Both the position numbers and the translations under genes were made by a program. The notes under the pieces were generated by a model. It made no database searches, had not been told where the DNA came from, and saw only the letters and a program-made list of their open reading frames with translations. Positions 24,192-33,189 of a DNA stretch of 64,000 nt are shown in pieces. Every line of letters starts with the position of its first letter. Position 1 is the stretch's first letter. This stretch comes from JABGQS01 sp963674545. Lineage in GTDB: Bacteria; Bacillota; Clostridia; Christensenellales; SZUA-584. The DNA lies in assembly GCA_963674545.2 (NCBI GenBank), contig CAXXFB010000001.1, positions 1,550,001-1,614,000 on the forward strand. The letters run 5' to 3'.

Positions 24192-25058
24192 ATGACTCAT
24201 AAGAGAACAAAAGAGTTTGATGCGTTTGGCCCCTGGATATACGAGATCGGAGAACAGCACGACTTCCCTCCTCTGTTTGAAAACTATAGGGAAATAGCAA
24301 AAGATGCACGAATGGTATTCAAAATACCCAGGCACATAGAACGGCGCAATGCAAACCCCGACATGCACCTTTACGATGCCGTAGTCGCTGTTTTTGAAAC
24401 CTACCTACTGCTTTTATCAAGAAACGATTCAAATATAATCGAAACTCGAATCTATATAAATGATATTAAAGCGATTAGAGTAACTCAGTGTCTATTGAGC
24501 GGCAACCTCATCCTATATACAAAAGCAAAAGTCTATACTATAAATTATAACACTGTTTCACAAAACATTATTAAAAAAGCTGTGGATTCCATCAGGAGCC
24601 TGCAAAACCTCTCGCAACAAAAAATCCATCTTTCGCCTATGAATTACAGCATTAAAACAATTGAATATCTTTACGTTAATCTTATAAATGATCTTAAGAA
24701 AACAGATGAATATATACAGCTAATTGCCTATCAGCCAAATATGAAGATTTCCAGAAAAAAAGGTATCATAGCTCTTTTTCAAAGACATCCGAATCTTCAA
24801 TGCAGTGCTTTTCTATACAATAAAAAAGAATTGATCATCATTTCAAGAACAACTGATTTCAATACACATGAGAAAGTAAGTTACGCCTATACCTATACTT
24901 ATCTGCCTATAGTAAATATAAGCAGTATAAAAAGAACTGAATACCCAAATGACCCCGCCAAAAATGTACTGACTATACGCGTAGGCAACCACCTTTTCAG
25001 TGTGCTGTTCGATAGCACCGGCATAAATATCAAACAGCTTTATGAAGAGTTAAGATAA
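24192..25058 (+). CDS. Hypothetical protein, 288 residues
   Basis: The protein is soluble with two regions rich in beta-strands (ETYLLLLSRNDSNIIETRIYI... and KKELIIISRTTDF...TYLPIVNISSIKR), suggestive of paired PH-like barrels as seen in cytoplasmic membrane-targeting proteins. This fold idea is tentative. GGAAAGG lies 7-8 bases before the ATG. The gene stands alone on the plus strand, convergent with the phage block, and is followed by an 8-bp GC-rich inverted repeat (ACGGCGCC/GGCGCCGT). Confidence 0.65.
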   Translation: MTHKRTKEFDAFGPWIYEIGEQHDFPPLFENYREIAKDARMVFKIPRHIERRNANPDMHLYDAVVAVFETYLLLLSRNDSNIIETRIYINDIKAIRVTQCLLSGNLILYTKAKVYTINYNTVSQNIIKKAVDSIRSLQNLSQQKIHLSPMNYSIKTIEYLYVNLINDLKKTDEYIQLIAYQPNMKISRKKGIIALFQRHPNLQCSAFLYNKKELIIISRTTDFNTHEKVSYAYTYTYLPIVNISSIKRTEYPNDPAKNVLTIRVGNHLFSVLFDSTGINIKQLYEELR

Positions 25059-25110
25059 GAACGGCGCCAACAACAATTTGCATTAGCCGGCGCCGTACTC
25101 TCCACCTTCT

Positions 25111-25899
25111 TCAAAGTTTTATGCCACTAAGTGTTTCGAACTGTTTTTTCGATATTTTTTTTGAACGCAACAAATCAATAAGCTGGTTGAGTTTTGCATT
25201 TTCCATGCTCCATTCAAACTGATTACTCTGCAGTTCATGCCCGCTTTTCCACTGTTCATAGGCAAGCTGATCGTTTAGTCTATGGGCACCAATGCTTGCG
25301 CTGACGTTCTGGCTGTCTGCATTGTATTGGCCAGCAAGATCGGCGAGTGCTCTGTCCACCTCCTCATTATACTCTTTTTGCTGGAGATTGATGTTTCCAA
25401 GCTGGTTTGTTAGGTTGTTGCTTGCCATCTGTTCATGAGTCCTCGAAGTTCCACCTGCGCCGCTGAGTCCCATATTCGCCATGCTCTCCCGTCTTGCTCT
25501 TTCCTGCATCGCATTTGCTGTTGTCGCTTGGTTTATAAGGCTGCGATAGTCTGATTCCGACTGTTGTCTCTGACTGTTATAATCCCCCGCTTGCTTGTTG
25601 TATGCAGCCTCAAGCTGTGCCTTTTGGGCATCTATCAACTGTTGATACTGGTCTCCCGCAATATCATCAAAACTCGAAGCTATAGCTGCATTGTTAGATT
25701 CGTTTGCTCCATTCGCTACTTTTAAAGCTCCAATGTTTTCTGCACTATTTAAATCCGTGTAATTGATTCTGGATGAAATCGGTGCTTTTTGTAGTTTAGG
25801 TATTTTTTTGGAGTTGATTTTGTATGTTGACTTTTTATTATTGCTCCCATAGCTGTTTACAAATTCATCAAGCTTCATATTACGTTCAAGTTCTGTCAC
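25111..25899 (-). CDS. Phage virion-associated coiled-coil protein
   Basis: The protein is 262 residues with a basic N-terminus, a long Gln/Ala-rich helical centre (QQLIDAQKAQLEAAYNKQAG, then QRQQSESDYRSLINQATTAN) and the segment MANMGLSGAGGTS. This composition is typical of internal or ejection proteins of podoviruses, but no specific family is recognised. It starts with GTG that overlaps the holin stop and is the last gene of the phage block. Confidence 0.55.
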   Translation of the reverse strand: MTELERNMKLDEFVNSYGSNNKKSTYKINSKKIPKLQKAPISSRINYTDLNSAENIGALKVANGANESNNAAIASSFDDIAGDQYQQLIDAQKAQLEAAYNKQAGDYNSQRQQSESDYRSLINQATTANAMQERARRESMANMGLSGAGGTSRTHEQMASNNLTNQLGNINLQQKEYNEEVDRALADLAGQYNADSQNVSASIGAHRLNDQLAYEQWKSGHELQSNQFEWSMENAKLNQLIDLLRSKKISKKQFETLSGIKL

Positions 25900-26297
25900 T
25901 TCATTTCCCCCTCTTTCTTATAGACTGCCAGCCTCTGCTCTATTAAATTAGAGATAAATTCAGCAACGTCGTCCGCATTGGTCTCAATAACCTCCAATGA
26001 CCTCTCAGAAAGATCGCACAGAAACTGTCCTACCGCGGTTTCCATAACCTGCTTTGCCTCGTCCGCTGTCAGCTTGCCGTCTTCGTTTTTCTGCTTCAGA
26101 CCTTCTACTACGTTTGCCCCAAGTCCGGCAACGACTCCGTCTGCAACAACCCGCGCTTCTTCGATTGCACTTTTTAACGCTTCATTTTTCGTCTTTTCTT
26201 TAATCCATACAAAAACTGTCCTTACAAGCGGTATAATAACGCCTGTAAACACTATCCCTATAAGAGCTATGAGTATCTCATTTAAATTCACCTGCAT
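25896..26297 (-). CDS. Phage holin, LLH family
   Basis: The protein is 133 residues with one N-terminal membrane helix (ILIALIGIVFTGVIIPLVRTVF) and a charged helical tail. The length, single helix and ALKSAIEEARVVADGVV segment match the LL-H type holins. Holins pierce the cytoplasmic membrane at lysis. AGGAGG precedes the ATG. Confidence 0.75.
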   Translation of the reverse strand: MQVNLNEILIALIGIVFTGVIIPLVRTVFVWIKEKTKNEALKSAIEEARVVADGVVAGLGANVVEGLKQKNEDGKLTADEAKQVMETAVGQFLCDLSERSLEVIETNADDVAEFISNLIEQRLAVYKKEGEMK

Positions 26298-26321
26298 ATG
26301 ATTCCTCCTATTTTTTCACAT

Positions 26322-26345
26322 AAAAAAACCCGCATCATATGCGAG
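26322..26345 (-). terminator. Terminator between mgsA and the holin gene
   Basis: CTCGCA and TGCGGG (one G-T pair) enclose loop TATGA on the minus strand, followed by TTTTTTT. It insulates mgsA from the phage holin. Confidence 0.8.
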
Positions 26346-26376
26346 CTTTGTCTACGCTTTATCTTTTGTCTTTTTT

Positions 26377-26814
26377 CTATCTCAGCTTGGCAACCTCGGC
26401 CAGCATCGTACGTTTATAATCACGTTCCATCAAAAGCGACGACATAAGGTAATCTGCCGTTGCCATGTTCATCGCTACGGGGATATTATAAAGAACAGCT
26501 ATTCTTAATAGTGCCTTAACGTCCGGGTCGTGCGGCTGCGACTCCAGCGGGTCCCAGAAGAATATAAGAAAGTCCACTTCCAGGTCGGCAATAAGTGAGC
26601 CTATTTTTTGATCTCCTCCAAGCGGACCGCTGCGGTAAGCTCTCACAGGAAGGCCTGTTTCTTTGCTAACCAGTGTAGCAGTCGTACCCGTTCCGCATAA
26701 GAAGTGCCTCGAGAGCATATCTTTGTTTGCCTGTACCCAAAAAATAAGGTCTTTTTTACGATTGTCATGTGCTATCAATGCAATGTTCTTCTGTGCCTTT
26801 ATAACGTGCTCCAT
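26377..26814 (-). CDS. mgsA: Methylglyoxal synthase
   Basis: The protein is 145 residues, near the usual length. It shows IALIAHDNRKKDLI, the phosphate-binding CGTGTTATLV (40-49), SGPLGGDQKIG (62-72, with the catalytic Asp at 68), FFWDPLESQPHDPD and the C-terminal NMATADYL. The enzyme converts dihydroxyacetone phosphate to methylglyoxal and phosphate, a bypass of lower glycolysis. It has its own promoter (26845-26873) and terminator, yet lies between a phage holin and a phage endolysin. Confidence 0.93.
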   Translation of the reverse strand: MEHVIKAQKNIALIAHDNRKKDLIFWVQANKDMLSRHFLCGTGTTATLVSKETGLPVRAYRSGPLGGDQKIGSLIADLEVDFLIFFWDPLESQPHDPDVKALLRIAVLYNIPVAMNMATADYLMSSLLMERDYKRTMLAEVAKLR

Positions 26815-26844
26815 ATTATCCCCTTTATACTCATTTCTGTTTTA

Positions 26845-26873
26845 ATTATACTGCACGCTTCCTCCTTTCACAA
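26845..26873 (-). promoter_or_regulatory. mgsA: Promoter of mgsA
   Basis: TTGTGA (26873-26868) is separated by 17 bases from a consensus TATAAT (26850-26845) on the minus strand, about 30 bases before the ATG. Confidence 0.65.
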
Positions 26874-26993
26874 CAAATATATTGAGCAGGTGCATCCTAT
26901 CTCATAGCGCAGCCTGTTTCACCCGCATAAATTCTTTTTGTGTATTAGCCAGTTTGCATCAACCCAGCTTTCTTTAATAAATATACATCGTGG

Positions 26994-27977
26994 TTATGCA
27001 AAAACCTTTGGTCTTCCGAAATGCGTCCATGCGCTTCTTTTAAATTCTCGTCCTGCTTTGTGTGTGCCTGGCAGGTAAACAGAAGTCCTGTCATCTACAC
27101 TATCGCATGTTATAACACCAGTATACCCGCTCATCGCTTCATACACTACGCCGTGCTCTCCGATTATACCCATATGCGTAATTTTTTCAGCGGAAGCAGA
27201 CCGGTAAAACACAATATCTCCAGCTCTAAGCTCACTTTTTTTAATAGGCATACAATAGTCCGCATACACGCCTGCAGCAGTAGAATCCACAACCTTATCA
27301 CCATATAGTTTAACCTTGTTAGCGCCATACCACCATAACCCGCTGCAATCCCATGCATGATGAATCGGGTATATCCACCTGCCCTTTTTCTCGCACTCAT
27401 CAGCGATTTTTATCAGAAGCTCCAGTCTGCCGTTCGTAAAATATTCCGGATGAGCCCTGTTCCTTGCTTCGATGTATCTTCGGGTTATCCTTCCTCCTTC
27501 CGCTCCAAAGATATATTTTGCGTTTTCTCCGTCCACAGGCGTCGCTATCTCTCTCACTACCTCTAAAAAAGCGAGTACCTTCTCACCCAACTGCCCTTCA
27601 TCTTCACCGACAAATTTAAAATACTTACCACTGGCGTTATAAGCATAACCGATCCCCCCCTGCCATAATATCTTTAAATACTCTTCGCTTAAGTCTTCGT
27701 CCAGAACCTGTACTGTCTCTCCCGCATATACGTTACCTATATCTTCATACCGCCTATAGTCACTACCACGTCCAGACCTTACGTTCACATATCTGTTCGC
27801 TGTACATGCTGCGATTCTAATCGGATCCAAAGCCGGTTCATAATGTTCACTAAGCAGACCAAGACTTGCTTTAAGCGTATCCGGACCAAATTTTCCATCA
27901 ACACCTGTTCCGCCAAGCTTTGCCCCCTGTGCAGTAACAACCTGCTGCCACTGTTCAACATATTCATTATATTCCAT
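26994..27977 (-). CDS. Phage endolysin: peptidoglycan-binding, SH3 and NlpC/P60 domains
   Basis: The protein is 327 residues. Residues about 15-45 look like part of a peptidoglycan-binding module (GVDGKFGPDTLKASLG). Residues about 54-122 form a bacterial SH3 domain (ANRYVNVRSGRGSDY). The C-terminal NlpC/P60 domain has AWDCSGLWW with catalytic C211 and HMGIIGEHG with H268. It should cut peptide bonds in peptidoglycan. GGAGG precedes the ATG. Confidence 0.85.
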   Translation of the reverse strand: MEYNEYVEQWQQVVTAQGAKLGGTGVDGKFGPDTLKASLGLLSEHYEPALDPIRIAACTANRYVNVRSGRGSDYRRYEDIGNVYAGETVQVLDEDLSEEYLKILWQGGIGYAYNASGKYFKFVGEDEGQLGEKVLAFLEVVREIATPVDGENAKYIFGAEGGRITRRYIEARNRAHPEYFTNGRLELLIKIADECEKKGRWIYPIHHAWDCSGLWWYGANKVKLYGDKVVDSTAAGVYADYCMPIKKSELRAGDIVFYRSASAEKITHMGIIGEHGVVYEAMSGYTGVITCDSVDDRTSVYLPGTHKAGREFKRSAWTHFGRPKVFA

Positions 27978-27993
27978 TATTCTCCTCCATGTG

Positions 27994-28287
27994 TTACAGC
28001 ATTCTTAGAGCATCCTGTTTTTTTTCGCAGAAAGCTTTTTTGAAATCACCGTTTATCCCATTCTGTACCATTCCATCCCCAAGGATAATGCACGTTGCTA
28101 AAGTCAGCTTAACAAGCTCCTTTGTCTCATCCGTCTTCTTCTCAAGTTCCATGATCTTTTGCTTGTTGCTCATCGTTGTCTCCACCTCTATTTTTGTATC
28201 AGCTTTCCTGTGCCTTACCAGCATGACAATACCGTTGATCATCAGCATTACAACGCCAACACAAACACCCGATATTACCGCTTCCAT
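27994..28287 (-). CDS. Small phage membrane protein with coiled-coil tail
   Basis: The protein is 97 residues with an N-terminal membrane helix (VISGVCVGVVMLMINGIVMLV) and a charged helix (KQKIMELEKKTDETKELVKL). ATG 28287 overlaps the TGA of the upstream gene (TGATG) and has GGGGTGA just before it, so the longer frame to 28317 is rejected. It may be a second holin-like or haemolysin-like lysis factor. Confidence 0.65.
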   Translation of the reverse strand: MEAVISGVCVGVVMLMINGIVMLVRHRKADTKIEVETTMSNKQKIMELEKKTDETKELVKLTLATCIILGDGMVQNGINGDFKKAFCEKKQDALRML

Positions 28288-29012
28288 CAGCTCACCCCAC
28301 CAGTCAACAGTTTCCATACAGCGTAGTCTACAGTTCCGTCTACGCTAAGTCCATTTTTCTTTTGGAACTCCTCTACGGCCCGTTTTGTTTTTGTGGTAAA
28401 CTTGCCGCTCAGCTTACCTGCGAACAAGCCTAATACAGAAAGAGTTTTCTGTACCGCCCTGACATCATCGCCTTCCATGCATCTCTTTATCTTTTTCAGT
28501 CTGCGAGTGTAAACCGCTTCCTCTCGTTCAAAATCCAAATGCATCGGCCGGGCAAACTGTATCTTTTTAAGTTCTACCGTATCAAGTCTGCACATCCTGC
28601 CCTGCTTATCCTGAACAACTGCGCTTCCATCTCCCATATACACACCGATGCATCGGCCGCCTAGACCAAGTACAACATCTCCAGCTTTTTTATAATCACA
28701 ATCAACATATCTGTATCCACCCTTGATTCCTCTCATTTTTAAATATTCATCTATAAAATACTCTGTCTTATTACTCATAGACTCCTCGGCAAAGCAGAGC
28801 AGTTTTTCCTTTTCATTTGCAGTTGAGCTCCACTCCCTTTCTTCTACTAAAAATTCAGAGCACTCAGGCTTTACTATACCAAGCATATATGCAATAATCG
28901 TTCCCTTATCCGTCTCACCCAATACAAGCGTTTTGACTCCGCAGTCAATTGCTCCAATAACATAATCTCCGTTCGTTCCGAATACTGAAACGGTCCTCTT
29001 TGCCTTCTTCAT
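28287..29012 (-). CDS. Phage wall-associated protein: degenerate NlpC-like part plus peptidoglycan-binding domain
   Basis: The protein is 241 residues. The middle contains YKKAGDVVLGLGGRCIGVYM, similar to the second half of an NlpC/P60 fold, but I find no clear DCSG catalytic cysteine. Residues about 175-235 are a standard PG_binding_1 domain (MEGDDVRAVQKTLSVLGLF, GKFTTKTKRAVEEFQKKNGL, DGTVDYAVWKLL). It may be a tail-associated wall anchor rather than an active hydrolase. Confidence 0.7.
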   Translation of the reverse strand: MKKAKRTVSVFGTNGDYVIGAIDCGVKTLVLGETDKGTIIAYMLGIVKPECSEFLVEEREWSSTANEKEKLLCFAEESMSNKTEYFIDEYLKMRGIKGGYRYVDCDYKKAGDVVLGLGGRCIGVYMGDGSAVVQDKQGRMCRLDTVELKKIQFARPMHLDFEREEAVYTRRLKKIKRCMEGDDVRAVQKTLSVLGLFAGKLSGKFTTKTKRAVEEFQKKNGLSVDGTVDYAVWKLLTGGVS

Positions 29013-29059
29013 AAAATCCCTCCGCTTCGTTTATATCTTTTAATCCTAATCCGTCATTC

Positions 29060-29425
29060 TCATAACTCAAGAAGATAGTCTCTTATCAGCTCGTAATCAT
29101 TCTCTGTACACTCACCGTCACGATCTACATCAGCACTGTTTTGCTCCTCTTGCGTCAAAATTAACAGCTCCTGAATATACAACCGAAGAAGTGCATAATC
29201 TGCCGTCGTTATTACTCCATCTTTATCAACGTCCCCAAGAAGACCGCCGCCTATGAATATTTTTTTATTAATACTTCCCTGAGTAGGAGCAACCAACAAT
29301 CCAGTAACTTCCTTGTTTATACTACCCTCTATCGATGCAATTTGTATTTTAGTAACCCCTTTACTTAAACCGCCTTGTGCTGAAGCTATTCTAATTCCAT
29401 ACGGTATCGTGTCTCCAATATTCAT
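29060..29425 (-). CDS. Phage-locus protein with type I dockerin domain
   Basis: The protein is 121 residues. The first half has three short, related segments (ASAQGGLSKGV, ASIEGSINKEV, APTQGSINKKI) that look like a small beta-repeat. The second half is a complete type I dockerin with two calcium-binding F-hands: DVDKDGVITTADYALLRLYI and DVDRDGECTENDYELIRDYL. Dockerins bind cohesin modules of scaffoldins or surface proteins. It lies in the tail-fibre part of the phage operon, so it may be a virion decoration. AGAGGTG precedes the ATG. Confidence 0.8.
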   Translation of the reverse strand: MNIGDTIPYGIRIASAQGGLSKGVTKIQIASIEGSINKEVTGLLVAPTQGSINKKIFIGGGLLGDVDKDGVITTADYALLRLYIQELLILTQEEQNSADVDRDGECTENDYELIRDYLLEL

Positions 29426-29439
29426 ATTTTTTCACCTCT

Positions 29440-30249
29440 TTATTCTTCATGAGTCATATATAAAGTACCTTTTGGGAAACTACCAGACGGAGCAGTTGCT
29501 GACGTCCCGAATATTATTGGTGCAAGTTGAACGCTTGTACAACCGTTAACATTTAATTTTAATGTATTATTCGCTTCATCATACGTAACTGTATCACCTG
29601 TTGCCAAAGTTATGCTTTGTATAGTCCCAAGTTTCGATTGTGTTACAGCTCCATCGGCGATCTGCGCTGCTGCAACAGCGTTAGCGGCGAGTTTTCCAGC
29701 GCTAACAGCACCATCCAAGATTTTGCTGTTTGTAACAGCATCATTTTGTATATGGTTCGTTCTTATTGCATCAGATTGAATTTTGTCATACGATACAGAG
29801 TTTCCAGCAAGCTTGGAATTGTTTACCTGATCATCTTTGATATGTCCAGTCTCTACTGAATTCAAGGCAAGCTTTGTATTGTCAATTGCGCTGTTCGCAA
29901 TCATATTTGTTATGATATCCCCCTCACCAAAACCTTCAGTAACCGCCTGAGTTAACTGTTCCTTAAGTCTTTTAATCTGCATATGCACCGTTACTGCATT
30001 CTGCTCGACCAGTTCTTCGTCAGTATACGTTATACCGTCGATTGCAGCACTGCCTATTCTTTCTGCGCCGCTTTCACCAGGCTCAATGCTTTCCAGCTCA
30101 TTGTTTAAAGTGTCGTTTATATGTTTTTTTACCTCATCCAACCTTCCCTGTATTTGTTCCCTTGCTGCGTCCTCACTTGCAGGTGTAGCTTCATAATACT
30201 TGTTTCTCAACCCATCCTCCGGATAGAATTTCATTTCCGAAAAATCCAT
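29440..30249 (-). CDS. Phage tail-fibre-like protein
   Basis: The protein is about 269 residues. Its centre repeats motifs such as NSAIDNTKLA, DQVNNSKLAG, DAVTNSKILDGAVSAGKLA and DGAVTQSKLG, the pattern of trimeric tail fibres and spikes. The C-terminus (NGCTSVQLAPIIFGTSATAP) could form the receptor-binding tip. ATG 30249 has GAGGTGA upstream and overlaps the end of the previous gene closely. Confidence 0.75.
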   Translation of the reverse strand: MDFSEMKFYPEDGLRNKYYEATPASEDAAREQIQGRLDEVKKHINDTLNNELESIEPGESGAERIGSAAIDGITYTDEELVEQNAVTVHMQIKRLKEQLTQAVTEGFGEGDIITNMIANSAIDNTKLALNSVETGHIKDDQVNNSKLAGNSVSYDKIQSDAIRTNHIQNDAVTNSKILDGAVSAGKLAANAVAAAQIADGAVTQSKLGTIQSITLATGDTVTYDEANNTLKLNVNGCTSVQLAPIIFGTSATAPSGSFPKGTLYMTHEE

Positions 30250-30254
30250 ACAAC

Positions 30255-32045
30255 TCACCTCTTTACCTTTCTGCTTAAATAATATGTTATCCTCATCCCC
30301 GTTAGACCAAACCCCCTGTTTATCTCATTGCTCACTACTTTTACCTGTACATAAGATGTCATTCTCATTTTGATTTTCATTGCTAGTGTCTTTGTAAATT
30401 TTATTGTATTCCAGGTAAACGCTGCCCATGAAAAATTATCCCATCCAAAAGAGCGTATATCTACATTACGGCAAAAGTAACCATCCTTTTTCTCACTTCC
30501 CACTTCAACTGTTGCTTTAACGTTGCCTTCGCCCCGAAAGCTCGGATACAGCTCCATAAACGTTTTTTTCACGTTCGGTGCGCCTAAGTCGAAAGCTTTA
30601 CTGTAGTAATACGAATCGTATGCCTTACCAAAATCATTCTTATTCTTGGTAAATTTAACGATCCCGCTGTCAGAAGCATAGCAAAGCCCATCATCTACGC
30701 AAAAATCATTTGCGTAGATACCGTCAAACACATACCATGCAAGCCTTCTCTGGGCTTTTTCATAATCAGAATAATTCGTATATGGCGTCTGTTCATAGTC
30801 CCAAAGATAAACTTTCGAGCCCGCTTTCAGCCAGTAATAACGCTCGAAATCTGTCGAGCATGCTCCGCTAAGTCCACTCTCTGAGAGTAGCAGCGAATTT
30901 ATATTGGCAGACAGTGGTTTCACGGTGTTTTCCAACTTATTGGATGACGATATCAACATATGCACACCCTTTTTTGAATTACAAAACACCAATCTGTTAT
31001 CAACAAGTTGAATACTACCCGGCATATCGCACCCAATGTTACTGTGGCATTCACGTACCGGATAATACACATCTACTCCGTCAAAAGAATAGCCAATAGC
31101 AAAAATCGAATCTGTCTTGAATATGATAAGCTCCCCCTCCATCTTTGCTGCAGCCTTTATCTCCTCACTGTTCTGATCAAGCAGCTCTTCACTGGTATCC
31201 GGAAAATACGTCATACCATAGCTCTGGTTAAGCCCCAAATCACTGCGCCAGAAGTTTAGCGGATAATCTTCATTACCCATTACGAAAACACGTGAGCCTC
31301 CGTCCACACCGCTGGATTCTCCACCAAACGGGACAGCTATACTACATCCGGTTATTCTGTTTTTTGTTCCGGTATCCTTAAAAGCTGTTATCCAAACATT
31401 GTTCGTTCCCGGCGCCGGAGCCTCGATAAAAAGCACTGTTCCGGTTTCTCTGTCAACAGAAAAATCCGAGTTCTCCGTCAAATCTACTGCATCCACCACC
31501 ACAAGAACCTCGTTCGAATCAAGTCCTCCAAAAGGCAGCTTATACTCATTAGTAGTATCATCTCCATGGTAGTGCACACAAAAACCCGCACCGATAAGAT
31601 TGAAACTCTCATTGTCCGTACTCTCGGATAAATCGGGTAAACAATTTATCATTATCACCGGCTTATAAGGATCCACAGCTGTCACTTCGAATGCGCTGCT
31701 TATCTGCCATATTTCAACACCGTCCATGTAATAAAGTTTGTCTCCGAACTCCACGAATGTGCCTGCACTGTTCTGCAGTCCTGTTTTTATTTGTGTAAGC
31801 AAAGTATCCCATTTATAAAGAGCAGTGCCTGCATGAACTGCCCTTGCCCCGTTATACTCGCCGGATATCCTGTAGACGTCGGCCTGCTCAAATGCAAGAG
31901 TCTGCCCGTCTCTCTTGCTCAGCGCCTTGTCTTTATACCACAGGTTCAACATATCAGGGCTCTGGTTGTCTTCAATGCTATACTCAGGGTCGTGCGTGTT
32001 TATACCGCCGTTTATATCCGGCAGCTTAATTTCGCTTAGCCTCAC
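30255..32045 (-). CDS. Podovirus-type tail nozzle or tail tube protein
   Basis: The protein is 596 residues and beta-rich, opening with INGGINTHDPEYSIEDNQSPDMLNLWYKD, a beginning seen in tail-nozzle or gp12-like proteins of podoviruses. WD-like strands run through the middle and a jelly-roll-like C-terminus follows. Assignment is by length, position after the head-tail adaptor and this opening motif. GTG 32045 is used, with GGAGG upstream. Confidence 0.65.
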   Translation of the reverse strand: MRLSEIKLPDINGGINTHDPEYSIEDNQSPDMLNLWYKDKALSKRDGQTLAFEQADVYRISGEYNGARAVHAGTALYKWDTLLTQIKTGLQNSAGTFVEFGDKLYYMDGVEIWQISSAFEVTAVDPYKPVIMINCLPDLSESTDNESFNLIGAGFCVHYHGDDTTNEYKLPFGGLDSNEVLVVVDAVDLTENSDFSVDRETGTVLFIEAPAPGTNNVWITAFKDTGTKNRITGCSIAVPFGGESSGVDGGSRVFVMGNEDYPLNFWRSDLGLNQSYGMTYFPDTSEELLDQNSEEIKAAAKMEGELIIFKTDSIFAIGYSFDGVDVYYPVRECHSNIGCDMPGSIQLVDNRLVFCNSKKGVHMLISSSNKLENTVKPLSANINSLLLSESGLSGACSTDFERYYWLKAGSKVYLWDYEQTPYTNYSDYEKAQRRLAWYVFDGIYANDFCVDDGLCYASDSGIVKFTKNKNDFGKAYDSYYYSKAFDLGAPNVKKTFMELYPSFRGEGNVKATVEVGSEKKDGYFCRNVDIRSFGWDNFSWAAFTWNTIKFTKTLAMKIKMRMTSYVQVKVVSNEINRGFGLTGMRITYYLSRKVKR

Positions 32046-32092
32046 TAAAACACCTCCCTCTCTATTCTCATTTTCCGCCTCTTCAAACCTGA

Positions 32093-32473
32093 CTAAAGCA
32101 TGCCATCAAGCATGTAATAATCGTCCGAAATATCCACTTCATCGTTTCGTATAGTGCGAATCAAAGAGCGATACATGTAGCTATAGTCACTGTACATGTC
32201 ATCGTTCTTATCGGCTAGCGCAAAGCTTGCCGCCAATCCATATGGCATTATCCTCACCGCCGTATCGTCGCTTATCTCCAACGCATCTTCCAGACTTTCT
32301 ATCCTGCCAGTAAGTGCTGCTCCCTCGTAAAAGGCAAGCTCTTTTTGAAGCACATCAAGTATTTTTATTGCTCTTTGCTCATAGCTTTGCGCTGTTTCTG
32401 CCGAGATACTTCCATCCGAATCTATCTCGTCTATTAGCGCAATGCCAAGCTCATATATGTCTCTTGCCGTCAC
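32093..32473 (-). CDS. Phage head-tail adaptor-like protein
   Basis: The protein is 126 residues and helical, with RIMPYGLAASFALADKNDDMYSDYSYMYRSLIRTI, the pattern of connector proteins of the gp6/gp4 kind in tailed phages. It would bind below the portal ring. Position between capsid and nozzle genes supports this. Confidence 0.65.
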   Translation of the reverse strand: MTARDIYELGIALIDEIDSDGSISAETAQSYEQRAIKILDVLQKELAFYEGAALTGRIESLEDALEISDDTAVRIMPYGLAASFALADKNDDMYSDYSYMYRSLIRTIRNDEVDISDDYYMLDGML

Positions 32474-32474
32474 G

Positions 32475-32663
32475 TCACTTCACTCCTTTGCCCTTCGGCG
32501 CAGTCATTCTCTGTTTTTCATTCACCTTTGCGAACCGCTTCTCCATACGCTGCGCTGTTTTTTCATCGTTTATATTCATATAGCCCTTTTCATCAAATCT
32601 GCCTATCTGTCGGCCAGTTACAGAATCTATTACATATAATCCCGGCTCTGCTTCAAATTTCAT
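32475..32663 (-). CDS. Small phage protein
   Basis: The protein is 62 residues, very basic, with the strand pattern GLYVIDSVTGRQIGRFDEKGYM. It stops just before the adaptor start and is surely cotranscribed. Function unknown. Confidence 0.55.
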   Translation of the reverse strand: MKFEAEPGLYVIDSVTGRQIGRFDEKGYMNINDEKTAQRMEKRFAKVNEKQRMTAPKGKGVK

Positions 32664-32788
32664 ATTTGCCTCCTTATTAGCTACTCCTACTAAGCCACGC
32701 TTTGTCGGAGCCCAGAACAGAAGAGCGAGTGCCTTTTAACAGCACCCGCTCATACTTTTAACCATACCAGTTTTTTATCTGTTTAGCA

Positions 32789-33173
32789 TTATAGCTGCAT
32801 AGCTACAATGGTAACACTATTAAGCTCTCCGGTATCCAAAGCACCGTTATCACTTCCGCAAAGCTCATAGTCTATATTGTTGTCTGCAATCACCTTAAAC
32901 CTTGCCGTATCAAACAGCGGTATCAGCGCCTGATCTCCGGCATCGATAGTCACCACAAGATCTCCAGCTGCTTCTCACTCCGCCTCCGCTCGTGGGCGCT
33001 TTAACTGTAAACTTGATTCCCTCGTCATCTGCGTTTGTTACCAAGACTGCCAGACGATTGTCTTTGCCGTTATCGCACGGAATAGTTCCCGCCGCAGCAC
33101 TTCCTACTATTTCGCTTGTCGTTATCGAATTATAGCTGCCGTTCTTCACATTCAATACACTTACATCTGCCAT
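32789..33173 (-). pseudogene. Capsid decoration-like gene broken by a +1 frameshift
   Basis: The frame starting at 33173 (MADVSVLNVKNGSYNSITTS) gives 87 residues, but its last 20 are out of pattern (RSSWRSCGDYRCRR). In the next frame the expected beta-rich sequence continues: EAAGDLVVTIDAGDQALIPL through SVTIVAMQL to a stop at 32789. The switch lies near 32970-32985, where one extra base breaks the frame; the total length of 385 bases is one over a multiple of three. The repaired product would be about 127 residues, like phage head decoration proteins. It may be a mutation, a sequencing error or programmed shifting. Confidence 0.65.
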
Positions 33174-33189
33174 TTATTTTCTACCTCCT

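Noticed and set aside
30255..32045. Tail tape-measure protein
   Set aside because: Length, strand-rich content and place after the adaptor fit a podovirus nozzle; no long helical tape-measure gene is present in the block.
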